64,000 bases of DNA from positions 25,259,817 to 25,323,816 of the forward strand of contig JASXTE010000011.1 in NCBI GenBank assembly GCA_030280995.1, read 5' to 3'. Below the pieces are notes generated by a model that ran no database searches, was not told the DNA's origin, and saw only the letters and a program-made list of their open reading frames with translations. A program made the position numbers and the translations under genes. Each line of letters starts with the position of its first letter. Position 1 is the stretch's first letter. The stretch comes from Hemileia vastatrix (taxonomy: Eukaryota; Basidiomycota; Pucciniomycetes; Pucciniales; Zaghouaniaceae). Below are positions 1-10,491 of the stretch, in pieces.

Positions 1-474
1 AATCATCCACCTGCTTTTCTGCCCAATATCAGGTGTATAATTTTTTATCTTTAAAGAAAAGGTCACTTATTTTAATTAAGCCCTGATGGCTCCTATTTGC
101 TTAAACACCTCTACTGGCTCTTGATAGCAGGAATTTTACTAGTATTTTTTTCATATTTGAATTCTTTGACTTTTATTTTACTCTTTTATTCCTCTTTTTA
201 CTTTTAAATTTCTATTTAATTTTTGTAAAACTAATCCTTACCACATTTATTTATGTCTATTTTAAAAAATTATTGAAGGTATAACTTCACATGGTATGCA
301 TTTGGCACACAAGTTTTTGCTATACTAATAACATTAATAATATAATGGTGATAAAATATTAATCGGATGATAAATATGAAAGATACAGACTGATCAAATA
401 CCAGTAGACATGTTTGTGAGAAATACAAGATGAAGGAACTGAAGAAAATTTCCACCCAAGCTACTCTACATCAT

Positions 475-520
475 AAAAGTGTCCAGCACAAGTTCGGCCG
501 AACTTGTGCTGGACACTTTT
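475..520. repeat. Perfect 46-bp palindrome, array unit 1
   Basis: Two 23-bp arms meet with no spacer at the central GGCC; the left arm contains GTGTCCAGCACAAGTTCGG. Every base pairs. It could extrude as a cruciform or fold as an RNA hairpin. No adjacent gene explains it as a terminator. Confidence 0.95.
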
Positions 521-1085
521 AGTCACATGCAGTCAGATGGGATCAATTCTCTATATGGCAGCAAAAAAACATTTTTTTATTAAACTTCACTACAAGTATA
601 TTTTTTTAGCTGAATAATCCACCTGTCCTTCTTCTCAACCTCAGGTGTATAATTTTTTATCTTTAAAAAAAAGGTCACTTATTACAATTTAGCCCTGATG
701 GCTCCCATTTTTTTCAACACTTCTACTGGCTCTTGATAGCAAGAATTTTACTAGTATTTTGTTTTTCATAATTGATCTCTTTGAGATTAATTTTACCTTT
801 TTATCCCTCATATTGCTTTTGTATATCAATTTATTTTTTGTAAAACAAATCATTTTCATATTTTTTTACCTTTATTTAATAATATTATAAAAGGTGTAAC
901 ATTACCCGGTATGCATTGGGCACACGAGTTTTTGCTATACTTATAATATTAATAATATAATGGTGACAATAAATTAATCAAATGATATATATGAGTGAGG
1001 CACAAAGATCAAGTACCAATGGACATGTTTATAAGAAATACCAGATTAACTGAAGAAAAATTCTACCCTAGCTACTCTCCGTCAT

Positions 1086-1131
1086 AAATGTGTCCAGCAC
1101 AAGTACGGCCGAACTTGTGCTGGACGCTTTT
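1086..1131. repeat. 46-bp palindrome, array unit 2 (imperfect)
   Basis: Same palindrome as at 475-520, again centred on GGCC (1,107-1,110). A few arm positions have changed, for example AAGTACGG opposite CCGAACTT, and GGACGC in the right arm. The core stem is retained. Confidence 0.9.
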
Positions 1132-1664
1132 TGTCACATGCAGTCTGGTGTGATCAATTCTCTCTCAATCATTGAACTAGAAGTTGTTTGATATGGCTAA
1201 ATGGTTCTGCTGAAGTTTTTTTAAACCTCAGATTGGCACTTTTTTGTTTTTCAAAAAAGCAATTATAGTCCAAGTTTAGCCTCACTGGTGGACATTTGCC
1301 CCAACATGTCTACTTGCTCTTGATGGCAGTAATTTTATTTTAATTTTTTATTTCATATTTGATTCCTTTAAGTTTACCTTTTTATCCCTCATATTGCTTT
1401 TGTATATCAATTTATTTTTTGTAAAACAAATCATTTTCATATTTTTTTACCTTTATTTAATAATATTATAAAAGGTGTAACATCACCTGGTATGCGTTGG
1501 GCACACGAGTTTTTTCTATACTTATAATATTAAAACATAATGGTGACAAAAAATCAATCAAATGATAAATATGAGGGAGGCACAAGATCAAATACCTGTG
1601 GACATGTTTATAAGAAATAACAGATGAACTGAAGGAAAATTCCACCCTAGTTAACCTCCATCAT

Positions 1665-1710
1665 AAATGTGTCCAGCACAAGTTTGGCCGAACTTGTGCT
1701 GGACACTTTT
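1665..1710. repeat. 46-bp palindrome, array unit 3 (imperfect)
   Basis: Third copy of the array palindrome, centred on GGCC (1,686-1,689). AAGTTTGG faces CCGAACTT, so one pair is a G-T wobble. The fourth unit is broken before this point and has no palindrome. Confidence 0.9.
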
Positions 1711-2215
1711 GGTCACATGCAGTCTGATGTGATCAATTCTCTCTATTGCAATGAAAATGAATTTTTCTTCAATAATTGCACTAGAAGTTGTTTGATATGG
1801 CAAAATTGTCATCCTGAAGTTTAGGTAAAGCTCCAGTGGATTTTATTTTATTTTTACAAAAAAGAAATTATAGTCCAAGTTTAGTGCCACTGGTGGGCGT
1901 TCACCCCATCATGTCTACTTGCTCTTGATGGGAGGAATTTCACTTTAATTTTTTATTTCATATTTGATCCCTTTAATTTTACCTTTTTATCTCTCATATT
2001 GCTTTTGGATATCACTTTATTTTTTGTAAAATAAATCATTTTCATATTTTTTTACCTTTATTTAATAATATTATAAAAGGTGTAACATCACCCGGTATGC
2101 ATTTGGCACACAAGTTTTTGCTATACTTATAATATTAATAACATAATGGTGACAAAAATCAATCAAATGATAAATATGAGTGAGGCACAAAGGTCAAATA
2201 CCAATTAATCAATAG

Positions 2216-2800
2216 TTCTTTTTGATATTATAAATTTTTTGATTAAATAAAATGGTAATAATGAATTGTATTTTTCATCCACAATTCCACTTTAATTATT
2301 CCCACTGCACAAAAAGGGTTCACTTGGTCCTTTCTTTACTGCTTGTGCATATATTTTATTGCCCACAGTACTACAATTTTTTGTAGTGATTATCCCACAT
2401 CTGATTCAGGAATATTTTTAAACAATGTAAGTTTTTTTTACAAAAGACCTTATCATATCCAATATCCCACAAAAAATACAACCTGTTTTTGTATTAAAGC
2501 CCGTTAATTATTAAGAAATTGTTAAAATAATTAGATTAGACCCTGGCACAGCTAGATCCATACCAACTGACCTAAAGTCTTTTCAATATTGAAAACAATT
2601 AAATAAAATTATGATATCATACTAATTTATGGGCACCAACCATAATTCAGCACTTCTCATTTGCTCTGCTACAAAATGAGTGCATGAAGCATTTTTCTAA
2701 CGTCAGACTGTTTTTCTTCCTTCCCTCACACCTTTAGTCCAGAATGAAAATTTAGTATGAGTTTTGGTCAAAATGGTTTGCCAGTGTTATCTGTATGCAA
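2216..2800. other. AT-rich stretch, nothing recognised
   Basis: This segment follows the broken fourth tandem unit. I see no convincing ORF, LTR end, TIR, PBS or repeat in it. Confidence 0.6.
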
Positions 2801-2802
2801 TA

Positions 2803-3100
2803 TGAATTCATATTGCATATTTCTATTTATGCATAAAATATACTCGTTAAGCATCATTTTTTTGCATTTTTCAATTATTATGCATATTTATGCATATTCA
2901 TATGCATATTCATTATACAGATTTATATGCATATTAATATATTTTATTCATATACATATATGCACCTTTTTTTTGCATATTCAATATGCATATTTTTAAT
3001 GCATATTCAATATGCATATTTTTTATGCATAATCACTATGCATATTTTTTATGCATATTTTTATGCATATTTTTCATGCATATTTATTCTTCATTGTCAT
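2803..3100. repeat. ATGCATAT-rich simple-sequence region
   Basis: About a dozen ATGCATAT or ATGCAT words alternate with T-runs over roughly 300 bp. ATGCAT is its own reverse complement, so each site is palindromic. Open frames here encode low-complexity Tyr/His/Ile-rich peptides and are not credible genes. Confidence 0.85.
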
Positions 3101-3452
3101 TATCCATACACTTTAGATAGGCATTTCACATCAATTTTTGACATGCAATAAGTATCCACCATGCAAATTCAAAACGATATGCATCTATATCATACACGCA
3201 ACATATATTCAAGTTTTATATTTGAATATTAAGGTATGCTAAGTGATGTTGTTCAACCTTTTGCCAAACCTGAGATTAACTGATGTTCAATGTGGTTCTT
3301 AAGCTCTGCTCAAGGAGGGATTGTTCTGGATTCAATCTGTGGCAGTTTATTTTTTCAATGTTTTTTTGTCAAATTTAAAAACATCTTTCTGACAGTTTCA
3401 GGATGGTTTCCCAACAGTTTTCTGACAAATTCCTGATAGTTTCAAAAAGATG
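3101..3452. other. Unassigned DNA, probably interior of a damaged MITE
   Basis: No ORF is visible. The second half has short irregular direct repeats of the CTGACAGTTTC / CTGATAGTTTC type, resembling the repetitive interiors just inside the MITE ends at 19.4 and 55.9 kb. A matching left TIR was not found. Confidence 0.4.
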
Positions 3453-3489
3453 GAACTGCTAGCAGTTCACCCCCAGATTTCCCGTGGTG
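3453..3489. mobile_element. MITE right-end remnant
   Basis: A perfect 16-bp palindrome with GCTAGC at its centre (3,453-3,468) is followed by CACCCCC and an end reading CGTGGTG. This matches the right end of the complete MITE at 55,186-56,016 (palindrome, CCCCC, GCGTGGTG, then ATA). The end abuts ATA at 3,490-3,492 inside a retrotransposon gag, so the element inserted into remnant H. The left end is missing. Confidence 0.6.
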
Positions 3490-3618
3490 ATATCTGCCCA
3501 AAAACCACTTTACATCATCACCAACAAACTTGGGCCCATCCCAAGTTTGAATCCTTACTGAAGGCCTGACAGCATCAGCAGCAGCAGCAATAACACCAGC
3601 ACCAGATGGAGAAGACAT
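3490..3618 (-). pseudogene. Gag N-terminus remnant of lineage III element H
   Basis: Read leftwards from ATG at 3,616-3,618, the peptide starts MSSPSGAGVIAAAADAVRPS and keeps the WDGPKFVGDD and FLGRY blocks. These align with the Gag of element D (33,332 onward, MSSTSGTAVLAAG, WVGPKFSGDD, FLHRY). An in-frame ATG 19 codons upstream exists, but homology supports the inner start. The frame is cut after FLGRY by the MITE end. It is a truncated 5' fragment of a capsid gene, homologous but clearly diverged from D. Confidence 0.75.
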
Positions 3619-3650
3619 CCCATATAGCACCAGAAACCAATAATATCTGC

Positions 3651-3810
3651 AAGGTTTCATCCCTTTACCAGACAACCAACAATATCCTACAAGGGTTCAG
3701 CCCTTTACTAGGATAAAACAACAAACAAAAACAAAAACAACAGATCTAGCAAGGGTTCAGCCTTATACCTAGATCCCTACTACTTCAGATCCTGTACTGG
3801 TTCAGCCAGT
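3651..3810 (-). repeat. Hairpin repeats in the 5' leader of element H
   Basis: Four short hairpins lie between the PBS and gag. On the sense strand each has loop CTGAA (one ATGAA), but stems differ: ACTGG/CCAGT (3,796-3,810), AAGG/CCTT (3,751-3,764), AAGGG/CCCTT (3,691-3,705) and an AAGGG/ACCTT variant (3,651-3,665). The same loop with compensating stems argues for selection on folding. Nearby TAGATC, TAGGAT and GCAGATAT tails suggest a larger repeated module. Confidence 0.6.
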
Positions 3811-3910
3811 TACCAGAATCACGAAATAACCAACCAATCAAAATCCAACAACCAGAAAACCAAAATCCAGAAGTCCAACAAGTAAGTTTCATCAGAAGCT
3901 AGAGAATTCA

Positions 3911-3929
3911 AACCCCAAGTTGGGCGCCA
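3911..3929 (-). promoter_or_regulatory. Primer-binding site of element H (tRNA-Lys type)
   Basis: The minus strand reads TGGCGCCCAACTTGGGG. This is the class of PBS complementary to the 3' end of tRNA-Lys (GTTGGGCGCCA), and it nearly matches the PBS of element D at 33,159. Its position next to the presumed LTR and upstream of gag fits a minus-strand element. Confidence 0.7.
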
Positions 3930-3933
3930 AAAA

Positions 3934-4603
3934 TGTAGAGTAGACTCCTACAGTCACCTTGCTGCAGGAAGAATCCAAGGGAGTTGGAAAAACAAAAAGA
4001 AATCCCTGTCCCTCTAAGTAAACGTAAGATTCAATTAACTAAGCTTGAAGATCTGCTTGAAGAGTTGGATAAGTTGAAAATCTGAGAGAAAGACTTTGGG
4101 AGTGTTGGAAACCTATAATATAGAAAAAAAATAAGTGCAATAGATGATTACACCCCCAAAACAAATACCTAATACCAGATTACACTGATACAAGTCCCAG
4201 CAAATACTTAGAACAAGCCGCAACACTTTCCCCAGAGACTGAAAAGTACAGTAAAGTACCCCAGAAACTACCCTTGGGATGATCTGTTCAAAGGTGCCTT
4301 ATTAAAGGTCTGCCCCAGATTTACCCAGTTTCCCACCAAAATTAAAGAGTGTTCTTTATTATATTTTTATTTTATAAATTTTATAAGAAAAGAAATAAAT
4401 TTGAGTCACCAAGGATGAGAGCTATCCAATGGTACCCTATGTGTTGATATTTTTTATTATAATTGTTGTTATATGTTAAATATTGTTAATTATCAAAAAA
4501 AACGCTTGTTATCAAAACTAAAAGACAAAAAACATGTAGAAGACTAAGATTTTCCCTTCCCATATGATTCTCCTGCTCCAGACCTTTCCAACAATACCCT
4601 ACA
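3934..4603 (-). mobile_element. Putative 5' LTR of element H
   Basis: Four bases beyond the PBS the plus strand begins TGTAGAG, a plausible LTR edge. A candidate partner edge, CCCTACA, ends at 4,603. The right boundary is a guess from these short inverted ends, and no second LTR copy is in the window to confirm it. There is no ORF here. Confidence 0.35.
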
Positions 4604-4654
4604 TGCATATGATCTACAATAAACTATTGATCTAGTAAGCATAATAACTTTCTA

Positions 4655-4945
4655 ACCAAATTTTGCCACAATAGCCAAACTTTTGGCACAGTGACCAAAC
4701 TTTGCACAGTGACAAAACTTTTCACTGGTGATCAGACTTTTCTACAGTGACAAAACTTTGCCACAGTGCCCAGACTTTTCTGCAGTGACCAAACTTTGCA
4801 CTGGTGATCAGACTTTTCTACGGTGACCAAACTTTGCCACAGTGCCCAGACTTTTCTGCAGTGACCAAACTTTGCACTGGTGGTCAGACTTTTTGCACCA
4901 ATGACCAAAATTTTCCACAATGACCAACTTTGCCACAGTGACTTC
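4655..4945. repeat. Minisatellite with a ~76-bp higher-order unit
   Basis: Monomers of about 18-20 bp resembling ACTTTGCCACAGTGACCAA repeat about 14 times with variations. A larger unit starting CACTGGTGATCAG recurs at 4,723, 4,799 and 4,875, a period of 76 bp. Frames through it encode only repetitive peptides. Confidence 0.85.
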
Positions 4946-5288
4946 TCTTTTGCACCAGAAAATCACCGGAGCGCACCGGAAAAAAAATGGCTACTCCATG
5001 AGCACATTGCATCCACTAAAAATACTAAGAGAGCCCTAGAAAATCCAGTAAAACCAATACCCAATCCATGAAACCATCAAATAACAATAGAAATTCCAAC
5101 ATATATCCATTCCAAAACACCATAAATCCTCCAAAAAAAATCACCATAAATCCTCCAAAAATAACCATAAATCCACCCAAAAAAATCCAGTTAACTCCCT
5201 TCAACCAAATTAACACCTGCTTACACCATGATTTTCTTCCAACCAAGGTCCAATCAAATTTTCACCTAAGTAGCCTACCCAGATTTTA
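4946..5288. other. Unassigned DNA with a short CCATAAATCC repeat
   Basis: Between 5,105 and 5,190 the phrase CCATAAATCCNCCAAAAA recurs three to four times. The rest is unassigned. Element A's 5' LTR and leader should lie here but are absent, so the A boundary near 5,280 looks like a truncation or rearrangement. Confidence 0.5.
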
Positions 5289-5289
5289 A

Positions 5290-6430
5290 ATGCCACAGTG
5301 CTACTACTAGGGCTTGTGCCAGAGGCAGGCCAACAGCCACACAGCCTGTTTCCCGCACTCTTTCCTTGGAACCTCTCGACCTTAGGGAACAGGGACATTC
5401 AGTCCAATCTGTAGAAGACATCCACCTGTATTTTGATGATTCTAGAGAGGAAGAAGAAGGAGAGGATACAATGCATGAGGCACCATCTGCCCCTGCTACT
5501 CACCCCTCTGGTCAAACTTCGGAACCTGGACCATCTAATTTGCAGGAAGACTTCATGAGACTTTTCATGAAAACCCTTTCCAATCCAATGTCTTTGGAGG
5601 GATCTAAATTCAAAACTACTTCCATGAAATATCCTGATAAATTTGAAGAAGAACATCCAGACAGATTGCGGCCCTTCTTGCAAATATGCAAGCTCCTGTT
5701 CCATAACAACCCTCAAACCTTCAATCACTACCAATTGAAGGTTGTTTATGCTTCTTCATTCCTAGCCGGAAAAGAAGCAAGATGGTATGAACCTTATCTT
5801 CTCATGCTCTCTTCAACAGAAACCCACTTACTTATTAATAACTGGGAAAATTTTGAAGACCAACTCTTTATGTTGTTTGTGACCCTAATGAAACTGACAA
5901 CGCAGAAGTTGAACTTGATTTCCCTCGCATGAGTGATAATGGTAAAGCCTCTGAAAATCTCTCAAACTTCAGAGCACTTCAAACTCAAGTAGGTTGGAAT
6001 GATTCTTCACTCAAGTATCATTTCAAAAAGGGACTTCCTTTGATGATTCTGGATCAATTAAATCTTCATGGTCAGAAGATGAGTACTTTAACGGATTTAA
6101 TGGATTGAACCCTCGAACTCAACAGCGTTTTCCAAGGACGACTACAACATCGTTGATACGCCAAAAAATCTCAAGGCCTAAATCTTAACTTGGGACCTAC
6201 TTCACACCCACAGACAACTCAATCCAAACCCAATTAGGGAAAGGACAAACCTTGACCAAAAGGCTCAACCGCAGGCAATATCAGTAAGGTACTGGATCCA
6301 AAAGGGGAATTAAAGAAGCTGAGAGGAAGAGGCAAGCAGATAATGGGTTATGTATGTATTATGGGGGTAAGCACAAGCTAGAAGATTGTGTAAAGTTGAA
6401 GGAAAGAGAAGGTAATAGTTCAAGGTCAAA
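5290..6430 (+). pseudogene. Gag pseudogene of element A
   Basis: The start ATG at 5,290 is followed by a stop six codons later. The main open part (5,366-5,932) has an acidic Ser/Glu-rich head, then a capsid core with FMRLFMKTL, PDKFEEEHPDRLRPFLQICK and ARWYEP, typical of fungal Ty3/gypsy Gag. Several stops and shifts follow. The zinc knuckle near 6,350-6,390 reads CMYYGGKHKLEDC, so the second Cys of a CX2CX4HX4C knuckle has become Tyr. The same knuckle is intact in element C. Confidence 0.85.
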
Positions 6431-6451
6431 AAACTAGTAGATAGTTTACTT

Positions 6452-8990
6452 GTGTGCAAAGCAAACTATCTTATCTCTCCCAGTGCACAGAACCTCCATG
6501 TCATAAGGACTGGAGTTGCCTTAAACCGCTTGAGATTCATTCTTTTCAGGGAGGATACCCCCTTCAGTTGTCTTATAGACTCTTGCGCTTCAATTTATTT
6601 TGTCAGTTTATCTTTTGCTGAGAAGTTAAAGCTGACATTCACAGATATTGATCAAACTCCAATTTATTTGGTTGAATCAGAGGAACCCAAATATTGGGTA
6701 AGTAAGAAAGTTTTATGGGTTTTCAACTTTCCGAACTTTCCCCCCTTCGAGTGGGAATTATCAGTATTTGACGCCCAAAGAATTGACGATACCATCCTTG
6801 GCCATGACTTTTTAACGCATTGGAATCCGGAAATTGATTGGTAATGGGGATTGATCACCCCACGCACTAAGTATATTTCTGATTCTTTAATGCAGATCAA
6901 TAGAGAGTTAAACAACCCGCCTGACAATGTCTTGCTGGAGGACATATCTCTGCCAGATGACTTTCAAGTGTCTGATCTTTCTCTAAATGAGAAATTGGCT
7001 AACCCTTCTAGCTCAATTACTTCACTTGAAGAGGATTTAACTTGCCTCAAAGTATTCAAATTATGCTCTCTCAATTTTGGTCTTCCCTCAACAGACTCTC
7101 TTGAAGATGATGAGGACAACCAAATCAACATTGAAGCCATTAAGTCAACTCTACCTGAAATCTATAATGATTTCTTCAATGTTTTCTCAATCTGCAAGGC
7201 CTATATATTACCACCTCATCGACCCTACAACCATTAAATACAGTTAATAGGTCCAGTACCTCCTGCAGGTCCTTTCTATTTTTTGTTGAAGGACAAATCT
7301 CAAGTTCTTCGAGACTACATTGCAGAGAATGTAGCCAAAGGTTTTATCAGAGCCAGTAAATCTCTAACTGGCTCCCCTGTTCTTTTTGTAAAGAAAAAAG
7401 ACGGTAGCCTTAGGTTGTGTGTTGACTATAGAAAGCTCAACACAGTCACAAAGAAGAATGCATATCCAGTTCCTCCTATGTCATTGCTTCTTACCCTTTT
7501 AAATGGTGCTAATTTCTTTTCTAAAATTGATCTTAGAGGCGCTTATAATCTTATTTGAATTGCGGAAGGTCATGAACCACTGACTGCAATGCACACTAGA
7601 TTTGGTAGTTTTGAATATTTAGTAATGCCTTTTGGATTATGTAACGCACCATCTACTTTTCAAACTGTTGTTAATGACATCTTTCAAGATGTTGTCTACT
7701 TAGACAATATTTTAATTTTCTTGAAGACACTGGATGAAAATATTCATCATGTTCAACAGGTTCTGAATCGCCTTCAAGATCAGAGTCTCTATGCCAAGCA
7801 CAATAAATGCAAATTCCATCTTAAATCTATTGATTTTTTGGGTTTTACTTTGTCCACTGATGGTTTAGTCATGGACGACAAAAAGGTCCAAAAAGTCCTG
7901 GAATGGCCTGATCCCAAAATCTTTTAATCCTTCCAAGGATTTTTGGGTTTTGCCTATTTCTATAGAAGATTTATCAAAGATTACTCTAGAAATATTTCCA
8001 ACCTTAATTCTCTTCTTAAAAAAGATATTCCTTTTGTTTTTACTTCTACAGCACAAAAGGAATTTGAAGCATTGAAGACTGCATTTACCACAGCTCCAAT
8101 TCTTCAACACTTTGATCCTTCTGCTTCGACAATAGTCGAGACAGACGCTAGCAATTATTCTATTGTAGGGGTCATTTCTCAATTCAATCCTGAAACCAAT
8201 ATTGTTTGATCCTGTTGTTTTTGAGTCACACAAACTCATTGCAGCAGAATTAAATTATGAAATTCATGACAAAGAGCTTTTAGCTATTATTCATTGTCTT
8301 AAAAAATGGTGCTCTTTTCTTCTCAGCCTAGATTGTCCTTTTCAAATCCTGACTGACCACAAGGCTTTGAAATACTTTATGTCTTCCAAAGTGTTAACTA
8401 GGCTTCAAGCCAGGTGGGCTGAATTTTTGTCTGAATTTCCTTTTTCTATTTCCTATCGCCCAGGTAAGAACTGCATTGTCCCAGATATCCTGTCATGTCA
8501 GGACAACGTTTACCCACAGCAGGGGGACACATTTGCTGACAAGAACCCAGAAAATGTGAAATCAATTTTTAACGAATCAATGTTAATGACTCATCAACTT
8601 AATTCAATGACAATTCAATCTTTCCAAAATCCACTATCCAACATCCTCGAAGCTCTGTCAAATGAAAATTATTGTTTAGGGTTAAAAAACAAAATACTCT
8701 CGAAGCAAGGGGCCAAAAGATTTAGTATTGAATCAGGTATATTAGTTTTAAAAGGTAGAGTAGTCATACCCAACAACAATGAAATAAAATTATGGATTTT
8801 CAACAGTTGACATGATTCTTCATTAGCTGGCGATTTTGGGGTTGATAAAACCTACCAGTTAATAGCGAGGGATTTCTTCTGTCAAGGGATGACCAGAGAA
8901 ATCAAGGCCTATATAAGATCTTGTTATGAATGTAATAGGAATAAGGCTCCCCGTTACTGGAAGCATTGGTTGCTTCAACCGCTTCCTATT
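6452..8990 (+). pseudogene. Pol pseudogene of element A, first copy (PR-RT-RNase H-IN zinc)
   Basis: Protease (6,452-6,844) carries DSCA where DSGA is expected. RT follows over 7,283-7,927 with [12 protein letters not shown] and [13 protein letters not shown]; the catalytic box reads YLDN instead of YLDD. RNase H follows (TDASNYS near 8,140, TDHKALKYF near 8,355). The integrase zinc domain near 8,890 keeps CYEC. At about 8,990 the reading breaks and RT sequence starts again. Several in-frame stops split it. Lost active-site residues in protease and RT make it dead. Confidence 0.9.
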
Positions 8991-10491
8991 CTACCCTTTT
9001 TAATGGTGCTAATTTCTTTTCTAAAATTGATCTTAGAGGCGCTTATAATCTTATTTGAATTGCGGAAGGTCATGAACCACTGACTGCAATGCGCACTAGA
9101 TTTGGTAGTTTTGAATATTTAGTAATGCCTTTTGGATTATGTAACGCACCATCTACTTTTCAAATTTTTTTAATGACATCTTTCAAGATGTTGTCGTCTA
9201 CTTAGATGATATTTTAATTTTCTTGAAGACAATGGATGAACATATTCATCATGTTCAACAGGTTCTAAATCGCCTTCCAGATCAGGGTCTCTATGCCAAG
9301 CACAATAAATGCAAATTCCATCTTAAATCTACTGATTTTTTGGGTTTTACATTATCCACTGATGGTTTAGTCATGGACAACAAAAAGGTCCAAAAAGTCC
9401 TGGAATGGCCTTAGCCCAATACCATTAAATCCCTCCAAGGATTTTTAGGTTTTTCCAATTTCTATAGAAGATTTATTAAAGATTACTCTAAAACTATTTA
9501 CAATCTTACTTCTCTTCTTAGAAAAGATATTCATTTTGTTTTTACTTTTACAGAACAAAAGGAATTCAAAGCATTGAAGACTGCATTTACCACAGCTCCA
9601 ATTCTTCAACACTTTGATCCTTCTGCTTTGACAATAGTCAAGACAGACGCTAGCAATTATGCTATTGTAGGGGTCATTTCTCAATTCAATCTTGAAACAA
9701 AATTGTTTCATCCTGTTGCTTTCGAGTCACGCAAACTCATTTCAGCAGAATTAAATTATGAAATTCATGACAAGGAGCTTTTAGCTATTATTCATTGTCT
9801 TAAAAAATTGTGCTATTTTCTTCTCAGCCTAGATAGTCCTTTTCAAATCCTGACTGACCATAATGCTTTGAAATACTTTATGTATTCCAAAGTGTTAACC
9901 AGGCGTCAAGCCAGGTGGGCTGAATTTTTGTCTGAATTTCCTTTTTCTATTTACTATTGCCCAGGTAAGAACTGCATTGTCCCAGATATCCTTTCACGTC
10001 AGGACGATGTTTACCCACAGCAGAGGGACACATTTGCTGACAAGAACCCAGCAAATGTGAAATCAATTTTCAATGAATCAATGTTAATGACTCATCAACT
10101 TAATTCAATGACAATTCAATCTTTCCAAAATCCACTATCCAACATCCTCGAAGCTCTGTCAAATGACAATTATTGTTTAGGATTAAAAAACAAAATACTC
10201 TCGAAGCAAGGGGCCAAAAGATTTAGTATTGAATCAGGTCTATTAGTTTTCGAAGGTAGAGTAGTCATACCCAACAACAATAAAATAAAATTATGGATTT
10301 TCAACAGTCAACATGATTCTCCATTAGCTGGCCATTTTGGGGTTGATAAAACCTACAAGTTAATAGTGAGGGATTTCTTCTGTCCAGGGATGACCAGAGA
10401 AATCAAGGCCTATATAAGATCTTATTATGAATGTAATAAAAATAAGGCTCCCTGTCACTGGAAGCATGGGTTGCTTCAACTGCTTCCTATT
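7492..10491 (+). repeat. 1.5-kb direct duplication inside pol of element A
   Basis: Copy 1 (7,492-8,991) and copy 2 (8,992-10,491) both start in RT at ACCCTTTT and AATGGTGCTAATTTC and run into the integrase zinc domain, offset exactly 1,500 bp. The copies are not identical: copy 2 shares element C's alleles (a T7 run after TTCAAA, AATAGTCAAGACAGACG, and Tyr for the first integrase Cys), while copy 1 does not. So the duplication joins two different family variants. Confidence 0.9.

Larger units (their letters stand above)
1..2215. repeat. Tandem array of ~0.6-kb repeat units
   Basis: At least four head-to-tail copies are visible; the first is cut by the window edge and the last breaks off near 2,215. 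Landmarks recur in order: a CCTGATGGCTCC or CACTGGTGG block followed by CTCTTGATGGCAG, an AT-rich stretch, a block reading GGTATGCATTGGGCACAC with minor variants near 293, 909, 1,490 and 2,095, then a long palindrome near 497, 1,108 and 1,687. The period varies between about 580 and 615 bp. No ORF, TIR or LTR is recognised. It could be a satellite or tandemly amplified non-autonomous element. Confidence 0.85.

Noticed and set aside
2757..3151. Two overlapping ORFs of 74-80 codons
   Set aside because: They translate the ATGCATAT repeats and are low-complexity by composition.
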